Shown here piece after piece: positions 34,892 through 47,573 of a DNA stretch of 64,000 bases. Source of the stretch: Hedera helix (taxonomy: Eukaryota > Streptophyta > Magnoliopsida > Apiales > Araliaceae); contig OX359285.1 of NCBI GenBank assembly GCA_947179155.2, forward strand, positions 13,329,510 through 13,393,509. The letters are read 5' to 3'. The position numbers were made by a program, and so were the translations under genes. Every line of letters begins with the position of its first letter. Position 1 is the first letter of the stretch. Below the pieces are notes generated by a model. The model had not been told where the DNA came from. It saw nothing but the letters and a program-made list of their open reading frames with translations, and ran no database searches.

Positions 34892-36762
34892 TGTTAATTT
34901 ATAAAAATATAGCATATATATAATCAAATTATATAAGTGTAACGGAAGCAAGCAAAATCATGTTTTAAAACTTTTCTACAAACCAATAATCAGGATCTTT
35001 CTTATGCGACTATTATTAACTGAGGAATGATAAAAGATTTATACATTTGTAGAACTAAGCTTCCATAAGAACAAGTTCAACTTCTTTTAATCCTTCGCAT
35101 TTTTCTTCAAATTTACTGATTACATTCCACATGTCAATGTTAGCTCCCCAAGTGTGAAGCCTCTAGATGTGATCCACCAAGAGATCTATGAATTAAAGAA
35201 GTGAATTTTGGTTTCTCCAAACCATGGGTGGTTAACCCTAATTCTCTCTCTCTCCCTAACTCCTTAGATGTAGAGAATTATGAAGTACTCTATCTATTCT
35301 TGTGAAAGAGTGTGTAACCTTAATCTAAGACAAGACTCATCTTATTTATAGATATAGTCAACCGTCCTAAACTATTTAGGATTAGGGTTTTAATTTAATT
35401 CATAATTCAAGTAGAAACTAAATTAATTTATTACAATTCATAAATAATTTAGAAATTTAATTATTTAATAATGAGAGACAACAACAACAATAATAACAAC
35501 AACAATAACAATAACAATAACAATAACAATAACAATAACAATAACAATAACAATAACAATAATATGACTCCTCTTATTAATTTATAATTAGTATTTCTAA
35601 AATACTAAACTATAAATATTAAGCTATTTAATTTATTCTATCACCATAATATAAATTAAATAAACTTAATTTATTATTACGATTATGTCATCTACTTCTA
35701 AAATAAATATTACTCTTTTACAATGTGACCCTTTAGGTTCTCTATATTAAATCGATTGTATAATAAATAAATTAGAACAATTCTAATTCATTTATTACGA
35801 ATTAACTTTTTAATTCAAAATAAATAATTATTCCACAATAAGGGTAAGCCCCCTTAGCGATTAATCGACATTCCAGATAATATAGATTTCAACATTTGAT
35901 TGTAAAAAAACCTTTCAGTGAATAGTTACCGTACAATTCAATCATTTTACCATAAAATGTCCCAATCAAATATAAGACACGAAATTTCTATCAAGTCTTA
36001 TTTGATTTGATCATGTGCATTTCAATTCACAAATACACAACTCTAGTTAATATAATTTAGAAACTCCTTTCTAATTTCATTCAACCCTGGTTAGAGATTT
36101 TCGAGTTATCACTTATTGAATTGCATAGGACAGTCACTCACTTTACCGGAAGTGGTAGATCATTTATTGATCATTCACCTATCTCCATGTGTACCTTATT
36201 ATACCCAAGCATAGCCTTTGATATTCCAACAAGTCTTAAGGAATATGTAAAAGTATAACTTAGTACACACAAGATACTATGATGATCTCAAGTCCAATGA
36301 TCACTTGTACGACTATCATATAAAGAACTCATATTGACAGACAAGTAAAACTCCATTAGGAGTTTCTTGAGCGAGTCACATTCAGTGAACTTATTCTCTA
36401 ATAAGCACATATATACTTGTTTTAGTGTCTCTATACAAATGATTATGAGATCAATCATCCTTTTTGTAAGAACAAACATAATATGTATCAATCTATCTGG
36501 ATCTACTAATCTCTTTTTTAGTGATCCAATGATTAGGAATAATTTTAGTTTTGAGCTATCTTGAATTTAGATCTCATTAGCATGATCCTCATCATGGTTC
36601 TAAAAGCATTGCTCGAAAACTATGGGTTTATCCATTTAATTATTTTAGCTAATTAATCATGAATAAAGAAATGCCTTGATATTTTTGTTAATAAATGAAT
36701 AAGATTACAAAATATATATTTATCACATCAAATATGATTGGCTTGAGGGCATACTACTTTCA
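34892..36762 (-). repeat. C2 5' LTR (1,871 bp)
   Basis: Minus strand: starts TGAAAGTAGTATGCCC at 36,762, ends TTAACA at 34,892. Roughly 85% like the C1 LTR, so clearly older. Contains an (AACAAT)n run at about 35,476-35,563 where C1 has TTATTA repeats, and a TATA box. Confidence 0.85.
35343..35351 (-). promoter_or_regulatory. TATA box of C2 LTR
   Basis: CTATAAATA on the minus strand, in the position equivalent to the C1 LTR TATA box. Confidence 0.5.
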
Positions 36763-37428
36763 ATATGATGAGTCATCAACGTGCTTTGCAAGGTGCGGTA
36801 TACAGTCATAAGATTGCTTTTCAAAAGTTTGAATGGTTTAAATATGAGTCAATGCTAATTGTTTTGGCTAAATACATTTGGTTATGATAAAAGTAAACGG
36901 ACATATGATTCCGATTGATGCAACATACCACGTCTTTAAGCGATAATATAGTACAATAGGCTGATCACCTGAAGTACTATCATGAGGGTTTCCAGTCTGA
37001 ATTGATTATTACACAAAGCAGCGTGTTCTTAATCTTATTTGATTGTTACACAAGGAAAAAAAGGTTAAGGTCTTGATTAACCACAGTATAAATTAGAAGA
37101 ATCCTAAATAAATGAAGAATATGACTAAAATCGAGTTTGGTAAAGGGTTTAAAACCTAGAGTTATGAAAGAAAATGTATAGAGATAAGTGATCATTGTTG
37201 ACCTAATCAAAGTATTATGGGTTTAATGTGAGTAAAAGGTGAATTTAGAAAATTCATATTGAAAAGTAAATTGGAGATGATTAAACTGTAATTCCGAGTA
37301 TGAAATTCTTAAAAGAATGAGAGAATGTAATATCCTGAATATTTATAAAACTTATAAATATGATACTAAATGACTAAAGTTAGTTGTAAGTTAATTTCGA
37401 GGGCAAAATTCCTATAAGTTGAGGTGAA
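36763..37428 (+). mobile_element. Decayed gypsy remnant ending in two LTR-start-like junctions
   Basis: The first ~250 bp resemble the 3' part of LTRs A and C (CTAATTGTTTTGGCTA; AGGCTGATCACCT). At 37,315-37,326 a purine run GAATGAGAGAA leads into TGTAATATCCTG, and at 37,390-37,429 TTTCGAGGGCAAAATTCC and GAGGTGAA lead into TGTAATATTTC. Both look like pol-end, polypurine tract and LTR start. No coding frame survives. Confidence 0.45.
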
Positions 37429-38459
37429 TGTAATATTTCAAATATGATCTGACACGATCTAATTAAAGATTGTCAATTCAAAACTTAAAGAACAATTGCT
37501 TGAGTAGATATTGAGTTATTTGAAAGAAAAAATACAATGCAAAACTACGATCATATGCAACTACAAGGTTAAAAATATTTAACCCAATTTGTGTTATGTG
37601 AATAGTAAAGCTTGAATTGAGCTTTTAAATGCGATATGTGAATTATCTATGTGTAGAATTTTGTGTTTTGGATTGAGTAGTTAACCTTAACATTTATTGA
37701 AAATCATAAGTCAATTTAGGGTAAAAACCTAAATTAGAAAAAAAAGTTAAACTGTAAACCCTAACCCTAGGGGCTAAACTTTAAGAAATAACCTAGGCCC
37801 TCGAGCAAAACGTATAGGTCAAATTGACATTCCGTTTCAACATTCATCTTTCCCACGCTTTGAAAACACGTAACAGTCAATAAAAAATTCTCGAAAAATG
37901 TGGAAAAAAAATACTATTCACGAGAAAATATTTTTTATTCATTTGACTGTTTATTTCATCTGTATGACTTCTTATATTTTACAACATAGTGTTAGTATAA
38001 GGTTTAGATATCGGGAAACCAATAAAATTTTCTAGGGAAAAAGACGAAAATGATATGATTTACGAGAAAATGTTTGTCATCTTTTTTAACATTCTTTTCG
38101 ACTTTTTAACTTTTTACATTTCATGATATAGTATTTATAAGGAGAATAAATATCTGGGAGCCACTGATATTTTTTTCCAAAATAAAACGTAAAACGCTAT
38201 TCAAACGAAAACGTTTTTTATTTTTAAACGTTCCGTCGAAGGATATAGTGTTTGTATGCAACACCGATACGTAATAAGCAATAAAAAGTTTTTCTCAAAA
38301 AGCGTGTTGAGAATAAGACAAAATAGGAAAAAGATGAAAATAAATATTATTTTTGACTTTTTGATCATTTAACTGTATTATGAGAAAACGTTGTCAAGAA
38401 CACTATTCACCAAAAAAACGTGCTAAGCCTGTTAGAATTTCAGCTTTACAAAATAGTGT

Positions 38460-38860
38460 TTATATAGAACAAAACTCTGTAATATCAGACTTTTAAATCA
38501 GTAGAGGTCAAGTTAACTGGAAGACTTAAAAATGAACTAGAATTAGTTAAAGATGAACTAAATTCGGTTGAGATGTAACTCAGTTAAATATAACTGGGTT
38601 AGAAGCCTAATTAGGAACTAAATCTAGTTACAAACTAACTAAGCTTATTAATTAGTGAAATAGTTAACCTAATCTAGTTGAAATGAAACTAAGTTAGATG
38701 ATATTTAGTTGAAATGAAACTAAGTTATATGAAACCTAATTGGAATCAAACTAGGTTAGGAGTAACTAGGTTACTATCTAACCTAACTAAGAACTAACTA
38801 AACTAAACCCTAACTAGATATATGTAAACCTAGTTAGGATTAAGGCTAATCAAACTTAAG
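38460..38860. repeat. ACTAGGTTA-type short repeats in D
   Basis: Many imperfect copies of AACTARRTTA / TTAACTGGGTTA-like words about 15-30 bases apart, in both polarities. Non-coding, low complexity. Confidence 0.45.
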
Positions 38861-39245
38861 ATTAACCTAAGATAAAAGTTAAACTAATTGGTGAATTAAT
38901 TACCTAATCGACCAATCATGTTCCTAGCTTTATTCTTAATTGAACTAAGCTTGAATTAAGCTTAATCAAGGCCTAATTAACCCTCCAAAATTGTTCACCC
39001 TTTAAGAAGCAAAAGTTAAATTGATTACTCCTTGCTTTATGAAAATAGTCGGCTTGATCTTAGCCCTTGATTCGATAGATGATGATGTCATCAAAGAGTG
39101 ATGATTATATGAATTTAATGCCATTTAACGGCCTAGAAATCAGGCCATACAAGGGGGGAAATGTGATGATCATTTGTGATATTTTAGCAAGACTTAACCA
39201 TGAATTAAATGGCTTAATGAACTTAATGCCCTAGGTTTGGTTTTC

Positions 39246-39255
39246 CTATAAATAG
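39246..39255 (+). promoter_or_regulatory. TATA box of LTR D
   Basis: CTATAAATAG, 150 bp before the donor-like GAGAG|GTAAAT. Confidence 0.55.
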
Positions 39256-39445
39256 AGAGTCGGGTTTTCACATTTACTTGCTAATTCTCAAAAAAAAAAA
39301 AAGACTAGTATCAAAGTTGTACACAATATGAGAGAGAGTTCTAGTGAGTTGTGATCAAAGGAAGTGCAAGAAATAGTTAAAGCTTGAACTTCGAGAGGTA
39401 AATCGTTAGTCATTATTATGTTTGATTAAATTTTGTAATATAAAA

Positions 39446-39818
39446 GCTCAAGAACACGAGTCGTAGCCATGTACGATTGTCGTTCTCCGTGCTCTTCACG
39501 TGTTCTTGAGCATTTCGTTATTTTGTAGTAGTGATAATGTTGAATTTCATTTTATAATTTAAAGTTCAAGAACATACGTCATAGCTATGTACGATTGTCG
39601 TTCTTCGTGTGTTATTGAGCAATAGTTATATATTGTTATAATCAAGTAAACAAGCCGTTATAATAATCAAATGTTATAAAATATAAAGTGTCATAATCAC
39701 TTATGTAAGTAGTTATAATGCTCAAATTATTTTAAGTGTGAAAAGCAAAAGCTCAAGAACATAAGTCATAGTCATGTACGATTTTTTGTTCTCTGTGCTC
39801 TTCGTGTGTTTCTTGAGC
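39446..39818 (+). repeat. Three dispersed copies of a ~66-nt hairpin in D
   Basis: Copies at 39,446-39,511, 39,564-39,620 and 39,751-39,818. Copy 1 pairs GCTCAAGAACACG with CGTGTTCTTGAGC, a perfect 13-bp stem. All share the loop phrase CATGTACGATTGTCGTTCT or a near form. Copies 2 and 3 keep the layout with weaker stems. Lies just after the donor-like site. Confidence 0.8.
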
Positions 39819-40647
39819 AAAAGTCATGAATCATTCTATGAGAAGATTTATGATTTATTATTTTTATGTTATAAAGTGTTATTGAGTCTTATAACATGAT
39901 ATCTTAAGCAATTAAAGTTAGCTGGGACTTGTCTCACATCGTTAACTCTAAAAATATTGGTCAAAGCAAACATATTGGCTATTTTTGCTACAATCTAAAA
40001 TTTTAATTTTAGATTCAGCCTTATAAATATAAATAAAGTTATAGATCATGAAATTCTAAGCAATTTAGACTCAAGAATTACCTCCAAATATTTTCTTATG
40101 AGAAAGTTATGGCTGTCGCAGTAAAAGAGGTTGAAGTTAAAAATTTTAAGGAACCCTCAGGTTCAAGCACTGAAAAGGTGATTTTGAGTTAGCCTATTTT
40201 CCTATTTATTTCACTAATAAAAATAGCCTAGTTAAGCTATCCTAAAACTTATTTAAAAGTAAAATTGGGTAAACTAACATTCGGGGACGCATAGCCCTTT
40301 TTATAGGCGTTTAACGATTTTCCGGGAAACTCTAAAACTGTTTCAAGGCAAGTCTTCTTACTCTTGCTATGTGCTACTTGTATAGTATTATTAAAATGAT
40401 AAATGAGATGTGTACTGTCATGTTGTTATGTGATAGATGTTATGTGACGTTTTTAACTGATGTTTGAAAGTCTTTTAACTGTTATGTGTTATTATTTACA
40501 TGATTTATACGCTTTGTGTGACAATGTGGTATAAATTGTTGAAATTTGAGATATATGAGATATTAAATTGAGAAATATGTTCAGTCAAAGCATGTTAAAG
40601 TTTATATGAAAGCATAAACTGTGTATGTGATAATATATTAGACTTAC

Positions 40648-40689
40648 TGAGCCGTCATGCTTATTCTTGCGAAAAAAATTTATTTGCAG
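40648..40689 (+). promoter_or_regulatory. Hairpin plus acceptor-like site in D
   Basis: TGAGC (40,648-40,652) can pair with GCTTA (40,659-40,663) using one G-U pair, followed by TTCTTGC and TATTTGCAG ending at 40,689. Weaker version of the motif in A, B and C. Confidence 0.35.
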
Positions 40690-40929
40690 TTATAGAAAAA
40701 TGTTAACAAGATCATGAATGAAAGAAGCATATACTAGGTTTCATGCTTTATTTACTTGTATTTGTATAAAATCATAATGACTGTTATAATATGAATAAAT
40801 AAACCATATAACCGAATATTATATGAATAATATCATGTTATTATCATCAATAGAGTGTTATGTCTTTAAATTTGATATAACATAGAATTGTTAAATATTA
40901 AAACAATGTTGATAAAGAACTATAAATCT

Positions 40930-41290
40930 GAATGAGGATATTGAATAACATTATGAGTGTTGTAAGAATTCGAGACATAATTACCGATGAATAAGGCAAA
41001 TTCATCATAAGATTCCTCGATTTCAAGTACAAGTGTGTTGTTAATATTCTAAAATTTAGATAGATAGAGAATATCGATATAAAGATATATCTCTATGAAA
41101 ATATGCATTCAAGTGAGGGTGTTGAATAATATGGTATGTTCTGTAAGAAAAAGAATCATGCCATGGATAAAGATACAAATATTTATCGCAAGATTCTTCT
41201 ATTCCAAGAATCATCCTATTGTTAATTATGTGAATCTTGAATATATAGAAGTATAGAATGTCTAAATCTTAAGATTAAAATTGGACCTTT
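40930..41290. repeat. Imperfect ~180-bp tandem duplication
   Basis: AATGAGGATATTGAATAA...TCATAAGATTCCTCGATT (from ~40,930) recurs diverged as AGTGAGGGTGTTGAATAA...TCGCAAGATTCTTCTATT (from ~41,113). Both end in TTGTTAAT. Non-coding; lies between D and C3. Confidence 0.55.
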
Positions 41291-41452
41291 ATAAATGGTG
41301 TTATCCATTTATATGGATTAACTACAAGTTGACACTTGTATAAATAATGAGATCGGGATCAAGTTAAGATCCAGAGACGAAGTAAAGAATTTTAAAGTCT
41401 GTTATGGACTAATTCAACTAATATGATTATAGGATCATTGGTTAAATCGGGA

Positions 41453-41455
<3 letters not shown>

Positions 41456-41517
<62 letters not shown>
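41456..41517. repeat. (GT)n microsatellite
   Basis: About 31 GT units, then C3 copia leader starts. C2 carries TA runs at nearly the same leader position. Confidence 0.95.
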
Positions 41518-41520
<3 letters not shown>

Positions 41521-42485
41521 CTGATATCATTTAATAAGCAGTTTAAACTTGCATGAAATTCAATTTCAAGTTTAAAAGAAACCTTTTATTTTAATTATAA
41601 AATCATGAAAATAAACTATTTATTTTTATTTTTAAAAACCTGCAAAAAACTTAAAAGGAAAAGAAAAGAAAATTTGATTTTTTTTGTAGGCTAAAACCAG
41701 GCGTTGCATATTGTACTAGAATCCAACACCTGCCTCTAGAATCAATTCACGATTTTCTTGAAAAGTATAAATTTTTTTATTTTTCTTCTTCAAAAATACC
41801 ATTTTTGCTTCTTGTTTTCAAAACTCATGATTCTATACAACAAATTATGTCCAATAAATTATTCTAAACACATACTTATGCATATACGTAATCAAAACAA
41901 TTAATAATTCGCATAAGTTTAATTCTTGATGCCACTCTTGGTTTGCAAAAACATGACATACAAATAATCAAATTAATGTAACGCAACAGAAACAAGGCAT
42001 AAATTAAATTTAAATTTTTTTACAAACCAAAACCAGGATCTTTCTTATGCGACTATTATTAATTGACGAAGAATAAAAGTTTTATACCTTTGTAGACCCA
42101 AATCTTCAACAGGTACGAGTTCACCTATCTTTAATCATTCGCATTCTTCTTCAAATTCACCGATTATAATCTATGGATCAATGTTAGCTACCCAAGTGTG
42201 TAGCCTCTAGGGGTGATCCACTAAGAGATCAATGAATTAAAGAAGTGAATTTTGATTTCTCCAAATCATGGGTGGCTAGCCCTAATTTTCTCTCTCTTCT
42301 AATTCTTTAAATACAGAGAATTATGAAATATTCATCCAATTCTTATGAAATAGTGTATAACCTTAATTTATAATAAGTCTATTCTTATTGATAGATACGG
42401 TCAACCCTCCTAAACTCTTTAGGAACTTAATTATTTATAATAATACTACTACTTATTAATTAATTTATAAACCATTTAGGAACTA

Positions 42486-42559
<74 letters not shown>

Positions 42560-42677
42560 GACGCATCTTATTAATTTATAATTAGTATTTTTGAAATACT
42601 AAATTATAAATATTAAGCTATTTAATTTACTCTATCACCATAGTATAAATTAAATACTCTACCACACAATATCTTAA
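41518..42677 (-). mobile_element. C3: minus-strand copia fragment
   Basis: Leader 41,518-41,920, primer-binding-like CTTGATGCCA (plus-strand spelling) near 41,925, truncated LTR 41,936-42,677. Matches C1 LTR from its end back to about position 650, then jumps to a piece near position 365 (CTACCACACAAT), so an internal deletion is present. An (AAT)n run fills 42,486-42,560. No coding part. Confidence 0.75.
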
Positions 42678-43651
42678 ACTTGTTTAAACTTGCTTAGTTG
42701 TGTTAATCATCCAATGCATGACATTCTTAAACTTACTTAGTTGTGTTAATTATCCAATGTTAAACAATTAGGGCTAATTAAACCAAGGTCAACATTGCCC
42801 CTTAAATTAAGGAAAAAGTGAGACACCTAAGAGTAAAATGGGGACCTTTTGCATTGTTCAAAAATACAAAGCTCAAGGAATGAAAAAATACCACAAGGTT
42901 CTAAATTTTGACCAACACAAAGCTCAAAAATGTACCCCCTAAGGGGGTGGCCAAATTTCCTGTATATTATTTTTATTTATTTATTTTTGGTTTTAGAGCA
43001 TTCTAAAATTGGGCTACCAATTTGGGTCTATTTTTAGACTTTGACTTGAACTTTTAATGGGACTTATATAGCTCTAACATGGGCCAAAACCAATACATCA
43101 TATGTCTCATTACCACCTTGTACACAAATATATTGGACTAATTAAATTAATTTCCACTTGGACACATACACAAAATACATGGACCTAAATAATAATTATC
43201 ATAAAATTAATTCCTAACTTATTCAATTATCAATTAGGAATTATATTACATCACTATCACATCCCAGATTTTGACAAGATTTTTAAATAAGGATCTTGAT
43301 TAATTAAATAAAGGTTAGAAGTTAAAACATAGTTTGGAAGGACAAAAAGTGTTAAGAAGTGATTAATGTTTTTTTATTTAATCAATATATTAAGAATAAC
43401 CGATGTGGTTTAATATATAAAGAGAGACTCTTAATGTAGTAATAGTTCTATAGAGGTTATGAGGATTAGTCATTAATTTAAGATACATTAGTGACTTAAT
43501 AGATGATGAAATTATAATAAATATAATTTATTACAGTTGAAAGAAAAAAGAACAGATTAAAGGCAAAGGACAGAATGTAATACCTACGATTATGTAGTTA
43601 AAAAAGAATTATTGTAAGGCACTGTGTTATGCCAAAATGTAGTAGATTGAA

Positions 43652-43718
<67 letters not shown>
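43652..43718. repeat. (GT)n(AT)n microsatellite in E
   Basis: GT run to 43,668, then AT run to 43,718. Confidence 0.95.
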
Positions 43719-43721
<3 letters not shown>

Positions 43722-46113
43722 ATCTAATAAATGAAAGAAAAGTTAACACTTATAGAAAATTTAATATAAGGGAAGAATGTGTAAATTAACTTAGTTATGA
43801 AAATTAATAACTAGCTTGATGAATTGACTTTAAGAGACTAGGTTAGGAGAATGGTAAGGTAAGGAAATCAAGAAGATTTTAATAAGTAAGGCAAGGTATG
43901 ACAAACGTACAAAAATGGTAGAATAGTTTAACATAATCTGTATATTAGGGATTAACTGAATATTAAGGGTTATGAGAATTAAAATATAAAATTTGATTAA
44001 TGAATAAATATTAATTAGTTGAAATGAACTGAGTATTTATACGACATATAAATACAGAAAATAATACTCTCAAATAAAAGTATAAGTAATGAAGAATGCA
44101 TGTATAACGCAAATTGTCATATATGTATTAAGTAAATGAACGTAATAACCTAAAAGTCGTAAAAAGGGTAATATGAGATTAAATGGTGAACGATGATGGA
44201 TTTTGATAATCCGATCAAGATATGGTATAACACAAAATATGTATTATATAATTCTAAAATAAAGTTATTTTCTTGAATGATGGACGCAGGAATCAATATA
44301 CACGATTTGAGTATTTTTTTTATTTTTATCGAAGGTTCGTTTTTTGAGAAAGCGTTTTCACGAAAAATATTAGCGTTTCTATTAATTGAAATGACAAAAA
44401 TTGGAAATGATGAAAAGTGAAACTAGAAAGGTTCGTAAGGAACTAGAAACATAATTCTAGTTAAGGAAAGTGGTTTAGTTGGTTTATGGCTAAATAACCA
44501 ACTAAGCAAATTAAATAAAATTAAGTGAAATAGTATGATTGGAAAGAAATTGTCTAGTTAATTGATCTAGTTAATTAAACTGGAGAAATTTCAATCCAGA
44601 TCAATGGATATGAATCAATTAAAGTACGAAAAGAAACACAATCCACGTGAGGAGAAATGGAACAATGGGAGAAGAGTGAAAAACTTTCCTTAAATGGTAA
44701 GTTGCCTAAAATGGAAAGTTACCTTAAATGAAAATTTCTCATGAAAGGAAAGTCTACAGATTTTGGCTAATGACCAAAATGTACTTAACAATTGAACTAA
44801 TGATCTTTGTGTCCTAAGGGTTGAAATGACTAAAATGTTCTTGACAAATTAATTAATGACCTTTGTGTCCTAAGAGATGAAATCACTAAAATGTCCTTGA
44901 CTAAATAGGAGAAAAGACCAAAATGCCCTTGGGTTAGTTAACTATGATTAAGTTAAATTAACCTAGCTAGGGTTAAGGCTCTACTTAACCTAGCAAAGTA
45001 AGAGCTCTTCATCATTTTTGGGTGCTAGAAATTAGAACCCTAAGAGAGAAAAGAGAGAGAAGCCATGGAAGCTTGGCATAAAAAGCTTGATCCTAAGAGC
45101 TTGGATGGTTAGATGATCATGAAGCAAGAGTTAAAGTCGAAGGCCTCGTCATGGTAAAGCTTCCTATATAAGAAAGTGAATCATCCAATAAGATTTAAAA
45201 GTTTTATAAACTTAAAACTTTAATTTATGTATGTTTATACATGTATTTATAGTTAAAGGTATGAGTTATGAAAGGTATGTCATAAGTTAGAAGTTCATGG
45301 TGAAACCTTAAGTTATGAGATTGAACATGATGGTATGATGTGTATTTACATGTAATATAGCATGATAAATACTTTAATGTATAAAAAGTATGATTTTGAA
45401 AGTTAAAACTAGTTATGGTAGTAATATGTTCATATAAACATATTTTAAAAATAAATAAATTTGGAACAATTCATATATGTGTAGTATAAGTCTACAAAGG
45501 TTGAAAACAAACCCTTTAATAAGTTTATGAAAAATGGAGTATAAAGACTTGAAAAAAAGTTTTATGAAGAAAAAAAACCTATGTTAAGTGGATGAAAATC
45601 CAACTCAAATGTGATTTTTGGCAATTTTGAGAGTTAAGTGGTGAAACTAGGTTTGATCACTTAGTTTTATGTAATTACACGTGTTTACATCGGTTTTGTA
45701 GTCAACGGATAAAAGTTCGAATAAAAATGTGTTTTAGGCGATCAAAATCGATCGTTTTAAGTTAAAATATTTTTTACGAATAAATAACGTTATTTGAAAA
45801 CCTAAGTTGTTTTTAAAGGCTTAGACAAGTTTAATATGTGTTATGAAAGCTTAATCTAGTGTTGGAATGAACTTTAGAAGTGAATGGCCAAAAATTATTA
45901 GTTGACGGTAAAGTGTGAGAATGAGTTTAAACACTGTTTTACAGGCTATTGCTTCGATAATTTTAAGAAGCTGAATGAGTCAAGTTGTATTTTTGCAAAA
46001 TACTATGTAATAAGATCTAGTTATGATTCAAATTTGAGCTTAATTGGATGTAAGATGAAGGGTTTAAAAATTAGCAAAGTGACTACAAAAATCAAATGTT
46101 CTGGTTTCTACAA

Positions 46114-46215
46114 ACTGCGTCGGGGGCGCAGTGTTTTGTACTGAACACTTCGTCGGAGCGTAGTTAACTGAGAAGAGTTGGCTAGAGGCACAATCAGAGC
46201 TCGCTAGGGCGTAAT
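46114..46215 (+). repeat. GC-rich hairpin island in E
   Basis: ACTGCG (46,114-46,119) pairs with CGCAGT (46,127-46,132) around TCGGGGG. Further on are CTTCGTCGGAGCG and GGGC-GTAAT-GCCC near 46,208. Same relative position as the islands of A, B and C. Confidence 0.6.
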
Positions 46216-46897
46216 GCCCTGTACCTGAAATTTTTTTAATGTTATTCAAAAAGCTATATTTTGATATGATATAATAAAGATATGTTATGAAACCCTAAAT
46301 TGATAAAAATGGTCAATGTGGTGGGTGTTAAGGTATAATGGAACAATGAATGGTATAATATAGCATAGCTAAAACTAAGTAAAAAACATGATAATGTCTG
46401 TGTAAAAGGTTAGTAATGGATAATACATCAAACGTGTAATGAATAAAGACTAGCGGTCTAGTGTTTATGGTTTAAGTTGAATTAGTTATGTAAAGTGTTA
46501 TAACCTTATAATAATTTATAGGTTGTACGATGGCAGATAGAGTTCGGATTGACAAATCGACGAGATGATATGAAAGACGTTCGATGAGAGTAAAGGTTTA
46601 TAATGGTTATGAGTAACAGGCAAGTTTTTCAGAACTTATTGAAATGTAATAATTGTTCTATGTAAACTACTTTACAAATTGTGTAGGATTTCCATGTTAT
46701 CTGAAATCAACGTGAATATGTTTTGAAATGTGCACTTTGTGCAACTATGTAATTAACTATTAAATGCATTATATGAGATTTATGTTTGAAATTGCACAGC
46801 ATGATAGATATGACGTATTGGATAAAATTAATAGTAAGAAATGTATGACACATGTATATAAACTGAGAGCATGAAAGGTGTTAACTGTTAAACTTGT

Positions 46898-46982
46898 TGA
46901 GCCGTCGTGCCCATTCTTGCTTAAACTGATATTTTCAGCTAAGTACGAGAAGGTCAGAGGTTCTGGTAAAGCTAAAGGGTAA
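46898..46982 (+). promoter_or_regulatory. Hairpin, acceptor-like site and short basic frame in E
   Basis: TGAGC (46,898-46,902), loop CGTCGT (with a neighbouring G), GCCCA (46,909-46,913; one mismatch in the stem), TTCTTGCTT and ATATTTTCAG ending 46,938. The frame from that G reads AKYEKVRGSGKAKG then TAA 46,980-46,982, again short and basic. Confidence 0.4.
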
Positions 46983-47573
46983 GGAAGTGATAATTGTATA
47001 AAGGCGCTTGAAGAAATTTCTTATGTTTACTTTGTATAATATGACAAGTCAATAAATGAATGTAACATTGTACAGGTATAATTTAATTGACGTCTTGATT
47101 TTAATTTTAAACTTTATCATTAATAATGAGGTGTATGTTTTGTAAATCTATGGGGATAGTTATGTATATAAGTTTTATTCAAAGAAACTTGCAATGGGAT
47201 ACGATTAATGTATCATTTTAAGTCGAGTATTATATGTATTAAACTTGCATGTATAGGAACAGATATGTGTAAGCAGTGTTATGTATGGACAATCATGAAT
47301 AGTGATTATATTCACATGTTAAGTTAAGTTAAATCATAAGATATATGATTTTGAATTGTAATAGACTAGGTCATGATTTATCTATATATGATCTGAGTTC
47401 TAAGGTAAATAATGTGAAGATTGTGATTCTGAGACAAGTTATGTATGTAAGTTTAAATAAATAGGTTTATGAACTGTATTATGATTTTATGATATAGTTT
47501 AAAAAAAATGTTATGTATTAACGGACGAGATCGCTTGTAGCAAATGCAGGGAGTTTTAGGTCATCACAATCAC

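Larger units (their letters stand above)
10876..36762 (-). mobile_element. C2: minus-strand copia element split by gypsy A
   Basis: Reads on the minus strand from LTR (36,762-34,892) through primer-binding site and leader (to 34,145), then continues across the gypsy A insertion at 12,434 down to 10,876, where it stops against X. The two halves join exactly in C1 coordinates: 34,145 upward and 12,434 downward both meet near C1 position 2,220. TATAT is duplicated on either side of gypsy A. Identity to C1 is roughly 85-90%. Only leader and early gag remain; pol is absent. Confidence 0.85.
37429..40700 (+). mobile_element. D: gypsy-type LTR, 3' end unclear
   Basis: Starts TGTAATATTTCAAATATG after a polypurine-like run. 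TATA box 39,246-39,255, donor-like GAGAG|GTAAAT (GT 39,398), a tripled hairpin sequence at 39,446-39,818, stretches shared with LTR C (for example around 40,048-40,130), hairpin and acceptor-like site at 40,648-40,689. The end is not found; similarity to other LTRs fades after about 40,900. Long stretches 37,900-38,450 contain repeated ACGAGAAAA / AAAACG words but no gene. Confidence 0.6.
43255..47568 (+). mobile_element. E: solo gypsy LTR (4,314 bp)
   Basis: Flanked by ATCAC at 43,250-43,254 and 47,569-47,573. Ends GGTCATCACA; the start TATCACATCCCAG is a changed form of the TGTAATATCC type and aligns with the LTR start at 52,431. Holds (GT)n(AT)n at 43,652-43,718, a donor-like ATG|GTAAAG (GT 45,154), a GC island at 46,114-46,215 and a hairpin with acceptor at 46,898-46,938. 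No internal region and no credible gene. Confidence 0.88.

Noticed and set aside
45902..46144. 80-codon frame in LTR E
   Set aside because: Lies inside the putative LTR intron, has no counterpart in the equivalent place of A, B or C, and ends inside the GC hairpin.
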